Source: Vreelandella piezotolerans
GTDB lineage: Bacteria; Pseudomonadota; Gammaproteobacteria; Pseudomonadales; Halomonadaceae
Direction: 5' to 3'
NCBI RefSeq assembly: GCF_012427705.1
Contig: NZ_CP048602.1
Location: 1,488,001 to 1,552,000, forward strand
DNA length: 64,000 nt
Shown: in pieces, positions 28,846-37,627 of the stretch
How the letters are laid out: the number at the start of each line of letters is the position of its first letter
How positions within the stretch are numbered: the stretch's first letter is position 1
The notes under the pieces: model-generated
What the model was told of the DNA's origin: nothing
The model's database searches: none
Seen by the model: only the letters and a program-made list of their open reading frames with translations
Position numbers and translations under genes: made by a program

Positions 28846-30333
28846 TCATCGCCGCCAGAACATCGGCGTCATCAACACCACCACGGTCAAAATCTCCAAG
28901 CGGCCCATCAACATGCCGATGCACAGTAGCCACTTGGCGGCATCGGGCAGGCTGGCGAAGTTACCGGCGGGGCCGATGATGTCGCCCAGGCCCGGGCCCA
29001 CGTTGGCCACTGCCGTGGTGGCCCCGGTAAGCGCCGTGACGAGATCCAGACCCAGCGCGGCGAGCCCTAATGCTAAGACGGCAATGGTGATGAAAAAGAA
29101 AAACGAAAACGCCACCACGCTGCGGGAGATATCGCTGGTCACCGGCTGCTGGTTATAGCGAGTGGTAAAGACGCCGTTCGAGTGAATCAGATAGCGCAGC
29201 TGGTTACGCAGCATCAGCATGGCAATCTGGAAGCGAAAGATCTTCATGCCGCCACTGGTGGAGCCGCTACAACCGCCAACAAACGTCAGGTAGAAAAAGG
29301 CGGCAATGGGCAGCGAGCCCCATAGGGTGTAATCGTCGGAGGCGTACCCGGTGGTGGTGACCACGGAAATGACGTTGAAGGTCACATGGGTCAGAGAGAC
29401 GAACCAGTCGTCGCCTTGTACGACTCGCCACGCGCTCAGTATTACGATGGCAGCCAGCAGCAGTTTGAGCAGCCCGCGCACCTGCTGATCTTTCCAAAGC
29501 GCGCTCTTGGAAGAGCGAATGAAGCGAATGTACAGCACGAAGGGGAGCGCGCCGCTGAGCATGAAAAAGCTCGCCATCCAGAGCAGCCAGGGCTGCTCGG
29601 CATAGGCCCCAAACGACGCGTCGGAGTTGGCAAAGCCACCCGTGGCCAGGGACGTCATGCCGTGAACGATGGCATCCAGCGGGAGCATGCCTCCCAGCCA
29701 ATAGCTCAGCATGGCCGCTAGCGTCAATATCACGTAAACGGCGAGGGTGGCTTTGGCAATGCCGCCCGTGCGTGGCATGACCTTATCGGACCAATCGGAC
29801 GACTCGGTGTGAAACAGCCGCATCCCACCCACTTTTAGAAACGGCAAAATGGCGATGCCCATGACGATGATGCCGATGCCTCCCATCCACTGCATCAAGC
29901 CGCGCCATAGTTTCAAACCGTCCGAGAGGTTATCGATACCTACCAAGACGGTCGACCCAGTGGTGGTAATCGCCGACACCGATTCGAACACGGCGTTGGT
30001 AAAGCTAAGCTGGGGAGCGCCTAGAACGAGCGGCAGACTGGCAAAGCCACTGATACTGGTCCAACTGCCGGCGGTCAAGATGAACATCTGCCAGGGTTTG
30101 AGCTCTAACGGCACGCCGCGGGTGAGTGCCCAAGTACTCAACGTCGCGCTTAAAATGATGATCAGCGAGACGGCAAAAGCAGGGGCATCGGGATCGCGTT
30201 CGATGAGCAGTACCATCAGCGGCAGCGTCATGAACATAGCCAGTACCAGCCACAGCACCGACATGATCTTGAAAATTTGTGCCCAGTTTCGGTAAGTCTC
30301 TTGGTAGTAACGTGCGCTAGGGAACGTGGCCAT
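28846..30333 (-). CDS. trkH: Trk/Ktr-type potassium transporter membrane subunit
   Basis: A 495-aa inner-membrane potassium channel-like transporter. The four pore loops are visible: SAITTTGSTVLVG, MTSLATGGFANSD, SVVTTTGYASDDY and GATTAVANVGPGLG, each with the conserved glycine. About ten to twelve hydrophobic segments surround them. It is the size of TrkH/TrkI from halomonads, in which Trk systems supply most K+ uptake in salt. It is the first gene of the operon that ends with trkA. A weak GAG-rich site precedes the ATG at 30333, so the start is less certain; a later Met at codon 24 would remove only the amphipathic N-terminus. Confidence 0.93.
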   Translation of the reverse strand: MATFPSARYYQETYRNWAQIFKIMSVLWLVLAMFMTLPLMVLLIERDPDAPAFAVSLIIILSATLSTWALTRGVPLELKPWQMFILTAGSWTSISGFASLPLVLGAPQLSFTNAVFESVSAITTTGSTVLVGIDNLSDGLKLWRGLMQWMGGIGIIVMGIAILPFLKVGGMRLFHTESSDWSDKVMPRTGGIAKATLAVYVILTLAAMLSYWLGGMLPLDAIVHGMTSLATGGFANSDASFGAYAEQPWLLWMASFFMLSGALPFVLYIRFIRSSKSALWKDQQVRGLLKLLLAAIVILSAWRVVQGDDWFVSLTHVTFNVISVVTTTGYASDDYTLWGSLPIAAFFYLTFVGGCSGSTSGGMKIFRFQIAMLMLRNQLRYLIHSNGVFTTRYNQQPVTSDISRSVVAFSFFFFITIAVLALGLAALGLDLVTALTGATTAVANVGPGLGDIIGPAGNFASLPDAAKWLLCIGMLMGRLEILTVVVLMTPMFWRR

Positions 30334-30373
30334 AAGTCCGCTCTAAGTGGGTCCGCTCTAAATTACCCTAAGG

Positions 30374-30393
30374 GTGGTGAGCTATCTCACCAC
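30374..30393. promoter_or_regulatory. Perfect inverted repeat upstream of trkH
   Basis: GTGGTGAG and CTCACCAC are separated by CTAT, giving an 8-bp perfect stem 41-60 bp upstream of trkH. It could be an operator, perhaps for the KdpE-like regulator of this operon, or a 5' leader hairpin. The role is inferred from position. Confidence 0.5.
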
Positions 30394-30442
30394 GCCGATC
30401 AAACATTGTCCGTAAAATTTCCCTAAAAATTACCTTACCCAT

Positions 30443-30469
30443 AAAAAACCGGCGCTGATGAGCGCCGGT
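30443..30469 (-). terminator. Rho-independent terminator of malEFG operon
   Basis: On the minus strand ACCGGCGCT-CATC-AGCGCCGGT is followed by a run of Ts (As at 30443-30447 on the plus strand). It lies about 50 bp after the malG stop and upstream of the trkH promoter. Confidence 0.9.
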
Positions 30470-30515
30470 CATGAGCAACATGCTCAAGCGAGGAAACCCT
30501 CGAGCGGTGGGCGGC

Positions 30516-31406
30516 CTAGCCCTTGACGCCTCCGGCGGTCAAACCGCCAATAATCCAGCGTTGGCAAATAAGAAACGCCACGGTGATGGGCAGGCCAGAG
30601 AGCACGGCGGCAGCGGCAAAGTTACCCCAACGCTGGTTATGGTCGGCGAGGTATTGCTGCGCGCCAACGGCAAGCGTCAGTTTGTGCTCGTCCACCAACA
30701 GTACCGAGGCCATCGGGTACTCCATGATGCTCATCACGAAGGCCAGGATGAAGACCACCATCAGAATGGGGACAGAAAGCGGCAGCAGAATATAGCGAAA
30801 CGCCTGCCAGGTGCTGGCGCCATCGACCATGGCGGCCTCTTCCAGTGAACCGTCGATGGATTCGAAATAGCCTTTGATCGTCCAGATATGCAGCGCTACC
30901 GCCCCCAGCGAGGCGACGATCAGCGCGCCGTGCGTATTGATGCCCAGCCAACCGACGAACTGGCCCAGCCGGTCAAAGAGGGCATACAGTGCCACCAGCG
31001 AGAGCACCGCTGGGAACATCTGAAAAATCAGCATGCCTTTGAGCAGCGGCGCTTTGCCCTTGAAGCGCATGCGGGCAAACGCGTAGGCGCTGGTGGTAGC
31101 GAGCATGAGAATCAGCACCGAGGAGATCACCGCCACCTTGATGGAGTTCCACAGCCACAGCAGCACCGGGAAGGGCGGTTGGACCACGGTGCCGTCGGGC
31201 CGCTCCCAAGGGATCCCTAGCGCCAGGGACCAGTGCTCCAGCGAGAAGTTCTGCGGAATCAGGCTGCCGGTGGCAAAGTTACCCTCTCGAAACGAGATCG
31301 AGATCACCAGCAGCAGCGGAAAGACGATCAGCGATACGAAGCAGATCAGCGCCAAGTGCGCGCCCAAGCGACGCGCGCCAACGGAGCGGGGTTGAACCAT
31401 GGGCAT
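30516..31406 (-). CDS. malG: Maltose ABC transporter permease MalG
   Basis: A 296-aa inner-membrane permease. It has six hydrophobic segments, the EAA loop [28 protein letters not shown] (about residues 190-215), and the ending [12 protein letters not shown]. The size and the periplasmic loop after the first segment, with [21 protein letters not shown], are those of true MalG (296 aa in E. coli). It is 10 bp after malF in the malEFG operon and ends before a strong terminator. Confidence 0.95.
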   Translation of the reverse strand: MPMVQPRSVGARRLGAHLALICFVSLIVFPLLLVISISFREGNFATGSLIPQNFSLEHWSLALGIPWERPDGTVVQPPFPVLLWLWNSIKVAVISSVLILMLATTSAYAFARMRFKGKAPLLKGMLIFQMFPAVLSLVALYALFDRLGQFVGWLGINTHGALIVASLGAVALHIWTIKGYFESIDGSLEEAAMVDGASTWQAFRYILLPLSVPILMVVFILAFVMSIMEYPMASVLLVDEHKLTLAVGAQQYLADHNQRWGNFAAAAVLSGLPITVAFLICQRWIIGGLTAGGVKG

Positions 31407-31416
31407 CGGTAACCTC

Positions 31417-32976
31417 CTATACCTTTACTTTGGAAAGGCGCAAATTGAGCAGCGACAAACCCGCGACTAGCAGGAAGATCAGCGTAGCGATGGCCGCCGC
31501 AAGGCCAAAGTTCTGCCCTGCGTCTTGAAAGGCGATGCGATAGGTGTAGCTCACCAGTAGGTCGGTGGTGCCCGCCGGGGTGCTGGCGCCCAAAATATCG
31601 GGGCTGCCGCCGGTGAGCAGGGCAATCAGCACGAAGTTATTGAAGTTGAACGCAAACGCAGCAATCAGCAGCGGCGTGAGCGGCTTGAGGATCAGCGGCA
31701 GGGTGATGTTGAACAGATTGGTGATTGGGCCGCCGCCATCCACGGCCGAGGCTTCGTACAAGTCCTGCGGAATGGCCTGAATCAAGCCCATGCAGAGCAG
31801 CAGCATGTAGGGGTAGCCCAACCAGGTATTGACGATCAGCAGCATGCTGCGCGCCATCCAAGGATCGGTAAACCACTCCGGGCGTACCCCAAACAGGGTA
31901 TCCAGGATCAGGTTGATCTCACCGAAGTGCTGATTGAACATCCCTTTGAAAATCAGGATCGAGATGAACGCTGGCACCGCATAGGGCAGAATCAGCAGCG
32001 TGCGGTATACGGCCTTGCCCCTGAGTTGATCCCACTGCAGCAAAGAGGCCAGCACGAAACCGACGGCCAGAGTAAACACAACGGTGAGGGCGGCAAATAC
32101 GAAGGTCCATACGAAAATCTGCATGAACGGACCGCGAATGTCCGGGTCGGTGAAAATCTGGGTGTAATTGGCCATGCCGACGTTGACCGGCCAGCCGGGC
32201 GCGATCCGTTCACCGTCGTCAGCCACGAAGAAACCAATGCTTGGGTCGGGGGTGAGCAGCCTGTCATCGCGACGGTCGTACAGCGCACCATCCTCGCGGG
32301 CTTCGTAGCGGTTGACCATGGGGGCGAACTGGCGCAGTCCCGCCATGCGCAGCTCGTTGCCGTCCGGGGTGATTAGCCGCAGCCCTTGCAGGGCCTCGCG
32401 CGCTTGAATGATGTCGCGCATGCCCAGTGCTTCCTGCGCGGGTGGTGCATCGGCGGGCTGCACGCCAATTTGTCGATTCTCCTGATTGGCAACATTGAGC
32501 GGGGAGGAAACGAATCGCTGGCCCTCTTGGCTCTCCAAATAGAGCCGAACCAAATCACTGTCGGGGTAGAGGGCCAGGTCAAAGGCATTGCCTTCCGCTT
32601 GATAGGTTTGGCTCATGAGCTGGTCGCGCACCCGCTCTTCCGAAAGCAGATTGGTAGAGCTGTAGTTACTGAAGCTGATCCCGATGGTGTACAGCAGCGG
32701 AAAAATGACGAACACACCAAGCCCGGCTATCGCAGGAAAGATGTAGCGATGACTCATCAGCGTGCGCTTGGTAAAGACCACGCCCAGCGAGCCGCCCAGT
32801 ACCAGAAACAGCAGAGCAAACATCCACTGGCCGTTGAGATGAAACGCCAGCACCAGCCACAGTAGCGCGATCACCAGCACGGCAATGACGCCGCGCATGG
32901 CCCAGCGGGTATAGCGTTCGGTAAGATGGCGAGAGCGGTGGCGGGGCAGGCCACGAGACGCGTTAGTGGTGTACAT
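31417..32976 (-). CDS. malF: Maltose ABC transporter permease MalF
   Basis: A 519-aa permease starting at the ATG at 32976, with AGGA upstream; the frame is open to 33021. It shows the eight-segment MalF layout: two N-terminal segments (about 28-70), a third near 78-100, then a large periplasmic P2 loop (about residues 105-265) and the core domain. The EAA loop is [26 protein letters not shown]. The P2 loop, which contacts MalE, separates it from the shorter AglF at 13444. Length equals E. coli MalF (514 aa). Confidence 0.95.
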   Translation of the reverse strand: MYTTNASRGLPRHRSRHLTERYTRWAMRGVIAVLVIALLWLVLAFHLNGQWMFALLFLVLGGSLGVVFTKRTLMSHRYIFPAIAGLGVFVIFPLLYTIGISFSNYSSTNLLSEERVRDQLMSQTYQAEGNAFDLALYPDSDLVRLYLESQEGQRFVSSPLNVANQENRQIGVQPADAPPAQEALGMRDIIQAREALQGLRLITPDGNELRMAGLRQFAPMVNRYEAREDGALYDRRDDRLLTPDPSIGFFVADDGERIAPGWPVNVGMANYTQIFTDPDIRGPFMQIFVWTFVFAALTVVFTLAVGFVLASLLQWDQLRGKAVYRTLLILPYAVPAFISILIFKGMFNQHFGEINLILDTLFGVRPEWFTDPWMARSMLLIVNTWLGYPYMLLLCMGLIQAIPQDLYEASAVDGGGPITNLFNITLPLILKPLTPLLIAAFAFNFNNFVLIALLTGGSPDILGASTPAGTTDLLVSYTYRIAFQDAGQNFGLAAAIATLIFLLVAGLSLLNLRLSKVKV

Positions 32977-33039
32977 GATGACGTCCTGAAAGGCTGCTCG
33001 GCAGCGGGCGCTGCCGGGCAATGGAGGCTAAAACGGAGG

Positions 33040-34227
33040 CTACTGGCGCATACGGCGCGCAGCGGCATCCAGCGCTTCTTGGGGGGATTGGCGACCGCTG
33101 CCAATGTTCTGTAGCGCGGGTTCCATAGCGGCCCAGAAGGCGCCCATTTCAGGAATGTTGGGCATCGGCATGCCCACTTCGGCGTTCTCTAGCGTCGCGG
33201 CAATGTTGGGGTTGTCCGCCAGCTCTGCCTGGTAATCGATATGCGCTACCGCGCCGAGCGAACCGTCGCTATTGAACGTGCGCATACCCTCTTCGCTCAG
33301 CAAATAGTTTTCCAAGAACTCTACCGCCAGGAAGTCGTTGGGCGTGGCGGAGTTGATCATCGCGGTCATCACGCCGAACATCGGCTTGGCTCGCTCGTCA
33401 CCCACGTTGGGTAGCAGGGCGACGCCGTATTCGATGCCGCTACGCTCCAGGTTAGGCCACGCCCAAGGGCCGCTGATCATGGTCGCTACCTCGCCTTGGT
33501 TGAAGCGAGTATCCATCAGGTTGTAGTCGGTGCCGCGGGGCAGTACGCCGCTCTCGATCAACTCGACCAGCAGCTCAGCCCCTTGCAAGGCACCCTCGTT
33601 ATTGACGCCGATATCGCTGACGTCATAACCGCTGTCGGTCTGTTTGAACGGGTAGCCGCCGTTGGCTGCCAGCAGCGTCCAGCCGTAGTAGGGTTCGCTG
33701 TAATCGAACAAAATGGCTTTTTTGCCTTCTTGGGAGAGCGTGGCGTCTAGCTCCATTAACTCGGCAAAGCTTTCAGGCGGCGTTTCTACCAACGCTTTGT
33801 TGTAAATCAGCCCCAGCGATTCCACCGAAATGGGGTAGCCGTAGGTCTCGCCATTCCATAGTGCGGCCTCCCAGGTGAAGTCGTAAAACGCTTCACGGAA
33901 GCTGTCGCTGGGCGCAATCGGTTTGAGCAGACCGCTTTGCGCCCATTCCCCCATGCGATCATGGGCCCAAATGACGATATCCGGCCCTTGACCGCTGCCT
34001 GCCGCTTGCTGAAAACGGTCGGTCAGGTTGTCGGGAAACACGACGTCCACCTCGATGCCGGTATCTTCCAGGAATTGATCGGCCACTGCGCGGATGCCTT
34101 CCTGGCCTTTATTGTCGCCCATCCAGATGGTCAAACGGTCATCTTCGAAGGCTAGGGCGGGGAGTGTGGCAGTGGCCGCTAGCGTAGCGGCGAGCAGCGG
34201 CGTGAAAAATGGACGAACCATTGCCAT
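33040..34227 (-). CDS. malE: Maltose/maltodextrin-binding periplasmic protein
   Basis: A 395-aa binding protein with signal peptide MAMVRPFFTPLLAATLAATA.. and cleavage near ALA/FEDDRLTIW. Mature protein features match MalE: LTIWMGDNKGQEGIRAVADQF, GPDIVIWAHDRMGEWAQSGLL (about residues 82-102) and YPISVESLGLIYNKAL. It delivers maltose and maltodextrins to MalFG. It is the first gene of malEFG, with MalT-like boxes about 97-118 bp upstream. No malK gene follows; the ATPase at 22406 is the likely partner. Confidence 0.95.
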   Translation of the reverse strand: MAMVRPFFTPLLAATLAATATLPALAFEDDRLTIWMGDNKGQEGIRAVADQFLEDTGIEVDVVFPDNLTDRFQQAAGSGQGPDIVIWAHDRMGEWAQSGLLKPIAPSDSFREAFYDFTWEAALWNGETYGYPISVESLGLIYNKALVETPPESFAELMELDATLSQEGKKAILFDYSEPYYGWTLLAANGGYPFKQTDSGYDVSDIGVNNEGALQGAELLVELIESGVLPRGTDYNLMDTRFNQGEVATMISGPWAWPNLERSGIEYGVALLPNVGDERAKPMFGVMTAMINSATPNDFLAVEFLENYLLSEEGMRTFNSDGSLGAVAHIDYQAELADNPNIAATLENAEVGMPMPNIPEMGAFWAAMEPALQNIGSGRQSPQEALDAAARRMRQ

Positions 34228-34323
34228 GATGTGCGTACCTCGTTATGACGTTGTTGTTGTCGTGCACGTTCTCATACGACGTGCTTTGTTCACGGTCAGC
34301 GTCGCTAATTACGTACGAGGTCA

Positions 34324-34333
34324 CCTCATCCTA
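34324..34333 (-). promoter_or_regulatory. MalT-like box before malE
   Basis: The minus strand reads TAGGATGAGG, matching 8 of 10 positions of GGGGAKGAGG including all of the GGATGAGG core. It is oriented toward malE, 97 bp from its start. Confidence 0.55.
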
Positions 34334-34335
34334 GG

Positions 34336-34345
34336 GGGGAGGAGG
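34336..34345 (+). promoter_or_regulatory. Perfect MalT box on opposite strand before malE
   Basis: GGGGAGGAGG matches the MalT consensus at all ten positions, two bases from the box at 34324 and in the opposite direction. The surrounding purine run lowers specificity. Confidence 0.5.
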
Positions 34346-34450
34346 GGTGGCGTATCCAAGGGGCGTAGAGTAAAGGTAGAAGAATAGGTGACCAGGGCTC
34401 GGCATCACCGCTGTAAAACCAACCGGAAAGGGCAGCAGGCGAGAATATTT

Positions 34451-34465
34451 TGTAGTAAAATTACA
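34451..34465. promoter_or_regulatory. HexR box before zwf
   Basis: TGTAGTAAAATTACA is an exact match to the HexR operator pattern of gammaproteobacteria. It lies 87 bp upstream of zwf, just before the likely -10, where binding would block transcription until KDPG is present. Confidence 0.8.
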
Positions 34466-34505
34466 CGAATTATTGCGTATAATGCCTCACATCAGATAGA
34501 TTTTA

Positions 34506-34520
34506 GGTAATCTAACTACA
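34506..34520. promoter_or_regulatory. Second HexR-like box before zwf
   Basis: GGTAATCTAACTACA keeps the GTA-N7-TAC core and 12 of 15 positions of the HexR pattern. It lies 55 bp downstream of the first box, close to five helical turns, so the pair brackets the -10. Confidence 0.55.
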
Positions 34521-34551
34521 TCAGATGACCTAATTATAAACAGGAGCTGAG

Positions 34552-36045
34552 ATGAGCCAGTCACATGCCCCGCTGGGCGATCCCAATCACGCGATCGATC
34601 TGGCGCTATTCGGGGCGCTTGGCGACCTTGCCATGCGCAAGCTGTTTCCCGCGCTGTATCATCTTGACCGCGAAGGTTTGATGCCCGAAAGCACGCGGAT
34701 CATGGGGCTGGCGCGTCAGGAGCATGACACTGCTGCGTTTCGCCAGCTAGTCAGTGGCGCGCTGCAGAAGCGTCTGAAGAAAGAGGAGCAGGACAAGGCG
34801 AGTCTGGAGCGCTTTTTAAATCGCTTGGAGTATCTCAAGCTCGACTTCGCTACCGCTGACGGTTATGACGCCATTCGCCAGTGGCGCGAAGGCTCAAAGC
34901 GCCCGATGGTGGTGTATCTCTCGGTGGCGGCGCGCATATACGGCGACATTTGCCGCAATCTCCAGGCCAGTAACAGTCTGGATGACGATACCCGCGTCGT
35001 GGTGGAAAAACCGATTGGCTACGACCTGGCCTCTTCCGAAGAGATCAACGATGCCATCGGCGCCGTGTTCCCCGAATCGCGCATCTACCGCATCGACCAC
35101 TACTTGGGTAAAGAGACGGTTCAGAATCTCATTGCTCTTCGCTTTGCCAACCCGCTGTTTGGCACCCAGTGGAATCAGAATCATATTTCCCACGTCGAGA
35201 TTACCGTCGCCGAAAAAGTCGGTATCGAAGGGCGCTGGGGCTATTTCGATGATGCGGGCCAACTGCGCGATATGGTCCAGAACCACCTTCTACAGCTGCT
35301 ATGCCTGATCGCCATGGATCCGCCCTCGAACCTGGATGCCGATGCCATCCGCGATGAGAAGGTGAAGGTGCTCAAGGCGCTGAAACCGTTTACCGGTGAA
35401 TCGCTGGGGCGTGACGTCGTGCGCGGCCAGTACATTGCCGGTACCAGCGACGGCCAAGCCGTGCCGGGCTACCTGGAAGAGGAGGGGGCCAACACCCAGA
35501 GCCAAACCGAAACCTTCGTGGCCATGAAAACCGAAGTGTCCAACTGGCGCTGGGCGGGCGTGCCGTTCTACCTGCGTACCGGTAAGCGGATGCCGGAAAA
35601 ACTCTCGCAAATCGTCATTCACTTTCGTCAGCAGCCTCACTACATCTTCGATCCGGACCAGCGCGGCATCGCCTCCAACAAACTGATCATTCGCCTGCAG
35701 CCAGAAGAGGGCATTGCCCTTCAGGTGCTCACCAAGGATAGCGGTCTAGACAAGGGCATGCGCCTGCGCCCTGGCCCACTACATCTGGATTTCAACAGCG
35801 CGTTCCCGAAATCGCGTATCCCGGATGCGTACGAGCGCCTGCTATTGGAGGTCATGAAAGGCCAGCAGTATCTGTTCGTCCGCCGGGACGAGGTGGAGCA
35901 TGCGTGGCGCTGGTGTGATCAGCTCATCGATGGTTGGAAATCACGCGATACCCCACCGCGCCGCTACCCGGCAGGCTCTTGGGGGCCGGTCGCCTCCATT
36001 GCCATGATCACCCAGGATGGTCGCAGCTGGTACGAGGATTATTGA
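34552..36045 (+). CDS. zwf: Glucose-6-phosphate 1-dehydrogenase
   Basis: A 497-aa cytosolic enzyme that oxidises glucose-6-phosphate to 6-phosphogluconolactone with NADP+ or NAD+, the entry to the Entner-Doudoroff and pentose phosphate routes. Visible marks are the coenzyme fold start [19 protein letters not shown] (about residues 15-33; the usual GASGDLA is GALGDLA), the EKPIGYDL loop and the active-site signature [20 protein letters not shown] ribosome site precedes the ATG. pgl follows after 1 bp and eda after a further 42 bp, making zwf-pgl-eda one operon as in pseudomonads. Two HexR-like boxes lie upstream. Confidence 0.97.
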   Translation: MSQSHAPLGDPNHAIDLALFGALGDLAMRKLFPALYHLDREGLMPESTRIMGLARQEHDTAAFRQLVSGALQKRLKKEEQDKASLERFLNRLEYLKLDFATADGYDAIRQWREGSKRPMVVYLSVAARIYGDICRNLQASNSLDDDTRVVVEKPIGYDLASSEEINDAIGAVFPESRIYRIDHYLGKETVQNLIALRFANPLFGTQWNQNHISHVEITVAEKVGIEGRWGYFDDAGQLRDMVQNHLLQLLCLIAMDPPSNLDADAIRDEKVKVLKALKPFTGESLGRDVVRGQYIAGTSDGQAVPGYLEEEGANTQSQTETFVAMKTEVSNWRWAGVPFYLRTGKRMPEKLSQIVIHFRQQPHYIFDPDQRGIASNKLIIRLQPEEGIALQVLTKDSGLDKGMRLRPGPLHLDFNSAFPKSRIPDAYERLLLEVMKGQQYLFVRRDEVEHAWRWCDQLIDGWKSRDTPPRRYPAGSWGPVASIAMITQDGRSWYEDY

Positions 36046-36046
36046 G

Positions 36047-36712
36047 ATGAGCAATACACGACAAGCGCTGGCCGAGCAGCTAGCCGAAGCCGTTTATCAA
36101 GCCCTGGCGACAGACCTGGAGCACCAGGAGCGTGCGCTGCTGGTGGTATCGGGCGGCTCGACGCCGGTGCCGTTCTTCAAAGCGCTGGCGCAAAAGCCAC
36201 TGGCGTGGGCGCGGGTGGATATCACCCTGGCCGACGAGCGCTGGGTCGACGAGCAGAGCAGCGATAGCAACGCCAAACTGGTGCGCGACAACCTGCTGCA
36301 AGGCCCGGCGGCGGCCGCTAACTTCGTGCCACTTACTAGCAACGATGGTACGCCGGAAGAAGGGGTGGCCGCCGTGGTACAGCAAACCGCGGCTTTGAGC
36401 TGGCCTGCCAGCGTGGTGATTTTGGGCATGGGCGGCGATGGTCATACGGCCTCGCTGTTCCCCGATAGCCAAGAGCTGGGGCTGGCGCTCTCTACGGATG
36501 AGCCGCTAGTCGCGGTGCGTACGCCCAGCCAGCCGCAGCCGCGCATTACTTTCTCTGCGGACCGCCTGCACCAGGCGAAACGCCACATTCTGCATATCAC
36601 GGGTGACGACAAGCGCGCCGTACTGGCCAACGCCATGGGCGGCGACGACGTTCGCACGCTGCCGATTCGCGCGTTTCTATCTTGCCCGCTGGCGATTTAC
36701 TGGGCGCCCTAA
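36047..36712 (+). CDS. pgl: 6-phosphogluconolactonase
   Basis: A 221-aa enzyme that hydrolyses 6-phosphogluconolactone to 6-phosphogluconate. I start at the ATG at 36047, directly after the zwf stop. Family segments are LLVVSGGSTPVPFFKAL (about residues 25-41), WARVDITLADERWVDEQSSDSN and VILGMGGDGHTASLFPDS. It belongs to the NagB-like pgl type of pseudomonads. It sits between zwf and eda in the operon. Confidence 0.96.
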   Translation: MSNTRQALAEQLAEAVYQALATDLEHQERALLVVSGGSTPVPFFKALAQKPLAWARVDITLADERWVDEQSSDSNAKLVRDNLLQGPAAAANFVPLTSNDGTPEEGVAAVVQQTAALSWPASVVILGMGGDGHTASLFPDSQELGLALSTDEPLVAVRTPSQPQPRITFSADRLHQAKRHILHITGDDKRAVLANAMGGDDVRTLPIRAFLSCPLAIYWAP

Positions 36713-36754
36713 TAAACCGCCTTCGCCAATAACAAATTGCTTGGAGACTCACTG

Positions 36755-37417
36755 ATGACCATCGATAAACAGTTACCCTCAACGCGCACCGCCGAGCTGG
36801 ACAGCATCTGTTTGAAAGCCGAAGTGATCCCGGTGATCACCATCGAGCGCCTGGAAGATGCCGTGCCGCTGGGCCGTGCGCTGGTCGAAGGTGGCCTGAC
36901 CGTTCTGGAAATTACCCTGCGTACCGACTGCGCCTTAGACGCCATCAAACGCATGAAAGAGGCGCTGCCGGGGGCCAGCATTGGAGTGGGCACCGTACTC
37001 ACACCTGCCCAGTATCGCCAAGCAGAACAGGTCGGCGCTGATTTCGTCGTTACGCCAGGAGCCACCGAAGCGCTTTACCGCTACGGCGTAGAGAGCCCCG
37101 TGCCGATGCTGCCGGGCGTTTCTACCATTTCTGAGCTGATGACTGGCTGGCAATACGGCTACCGCCGCTTCAAGTTCTTCCCCGCTGAGTCCAGCGGCGG
37201 TGCCAAAGCGATCAAGGCCTTCGGCGCACCGATCCCCGAGGCGCGTTTCTGCCCCACGGGCGGTATCACGGTCGACAACGCCGACTCCTACCTCTCGCTG
37301 CCGAACGTGATGTGTGTCGGCGGCTCTTGGCTGACGCCGAAAGCAATGGTCGATGCCGAAGATTGGGACGGCATCCGCGAACTGGCCCGCCAAGCTGCGG
37401 AGCGTTTCCACCACTAA
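36755..37417 (+). CDS. eda: KDPG/KHG aldolase
   Basis: A 220-aa class I aldolase that splits 2-keto-3-deoxy-6-phosphogluconate to pyruvate and glyceraldehyde-3-phosphate. The start is the ATG at 36755 after TTGGAGA. Motifs are VIPVITIERLEDAVPLGRAL, LEITLRTDCALDAI with the catalytic Glu, GVGTVLTPAQY and the Schiff-base lysine in YRRFKFFPAESSGG. It completes zwf-pgl-eda. The last codons are followed by a near-exact duplicate of the terminal CGTTTCCACCACT, a small tandem duplication over the stop codon. Confidence 0.97.
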   Translation: MTIDKQLPSTRTAELDSICLKAEVIPVITIERLEDAVPLGRALVEGGLTVLEITLRTDCALDAIKRMKEALPGASIGVGTVLTPAQYRQAEQVGADFVVTPGATEALYRYGVESPVPMLPGVSTISELMTGWQYGYRRFKFFPAESSGGAKAIKAFGAPIPEARFCPTGGITVDNADSYLSLPNVMCVGGSWLTPKAMVDAEDWDGIRELARQAAERFHH

Positions 37418-37502
37418 ACGTTTCCACCACTTATGTAAAACACAGTACCGAGCACTCTCGTCACTTGCCTCACTGATGTCGGGTCGTGTGAGCAAGACGT
37501 TT

Positions 37503-37534
37503 GCCCGAGCATGGCGACATGCTCGGGCTTTTTT
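37503..37534 (+). terminator. Rho-independent terminator after eda
   Basis: GCCCGAGCATG pairs with CATGCTCGGGC around a GCGA tetraloop (11-bp stem) and six Ts follow. It ends the zwf-pgl-eda transcript. Confidence 0.93.
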
Positions 37535-37586
37535 ACATCTACACCTAAAGGGGATGCTTCCGTTAGTTAACAGGCGTGATACGCTA

Positions 37587-37602
37587 ACTTAAACGATTAA
37601 GT
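37587..37602. promoter_or_regulatory. LacI-type operator before sucrose hydrolase
   Basis: ACTTAAACGATTAAGT is base-for-base the operator at 15784 before the agl operon. It lies 25 bp upstream of the GH32 start codon, a position for repression. A further half-site GATTAACT follows at 37609. Confidence 0.8.
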
Positions 37603-37627
37603 TGACCGATTAACTCAAGGTTCAAGC

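Larger units (their letters stand above)
34228..34551. promoter_or_regulatory. Divergent malE/zwf promoter region
   Basis: This 324-bp gap has no gene. The malE side holds MalT-like boxes (34324-34345). The zwf side holds two HexR-like boxes and a TATAAT at 34478-34483 between them, a plausible -10 for zwf although no good -35 is seen. Confidence 0.6.
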
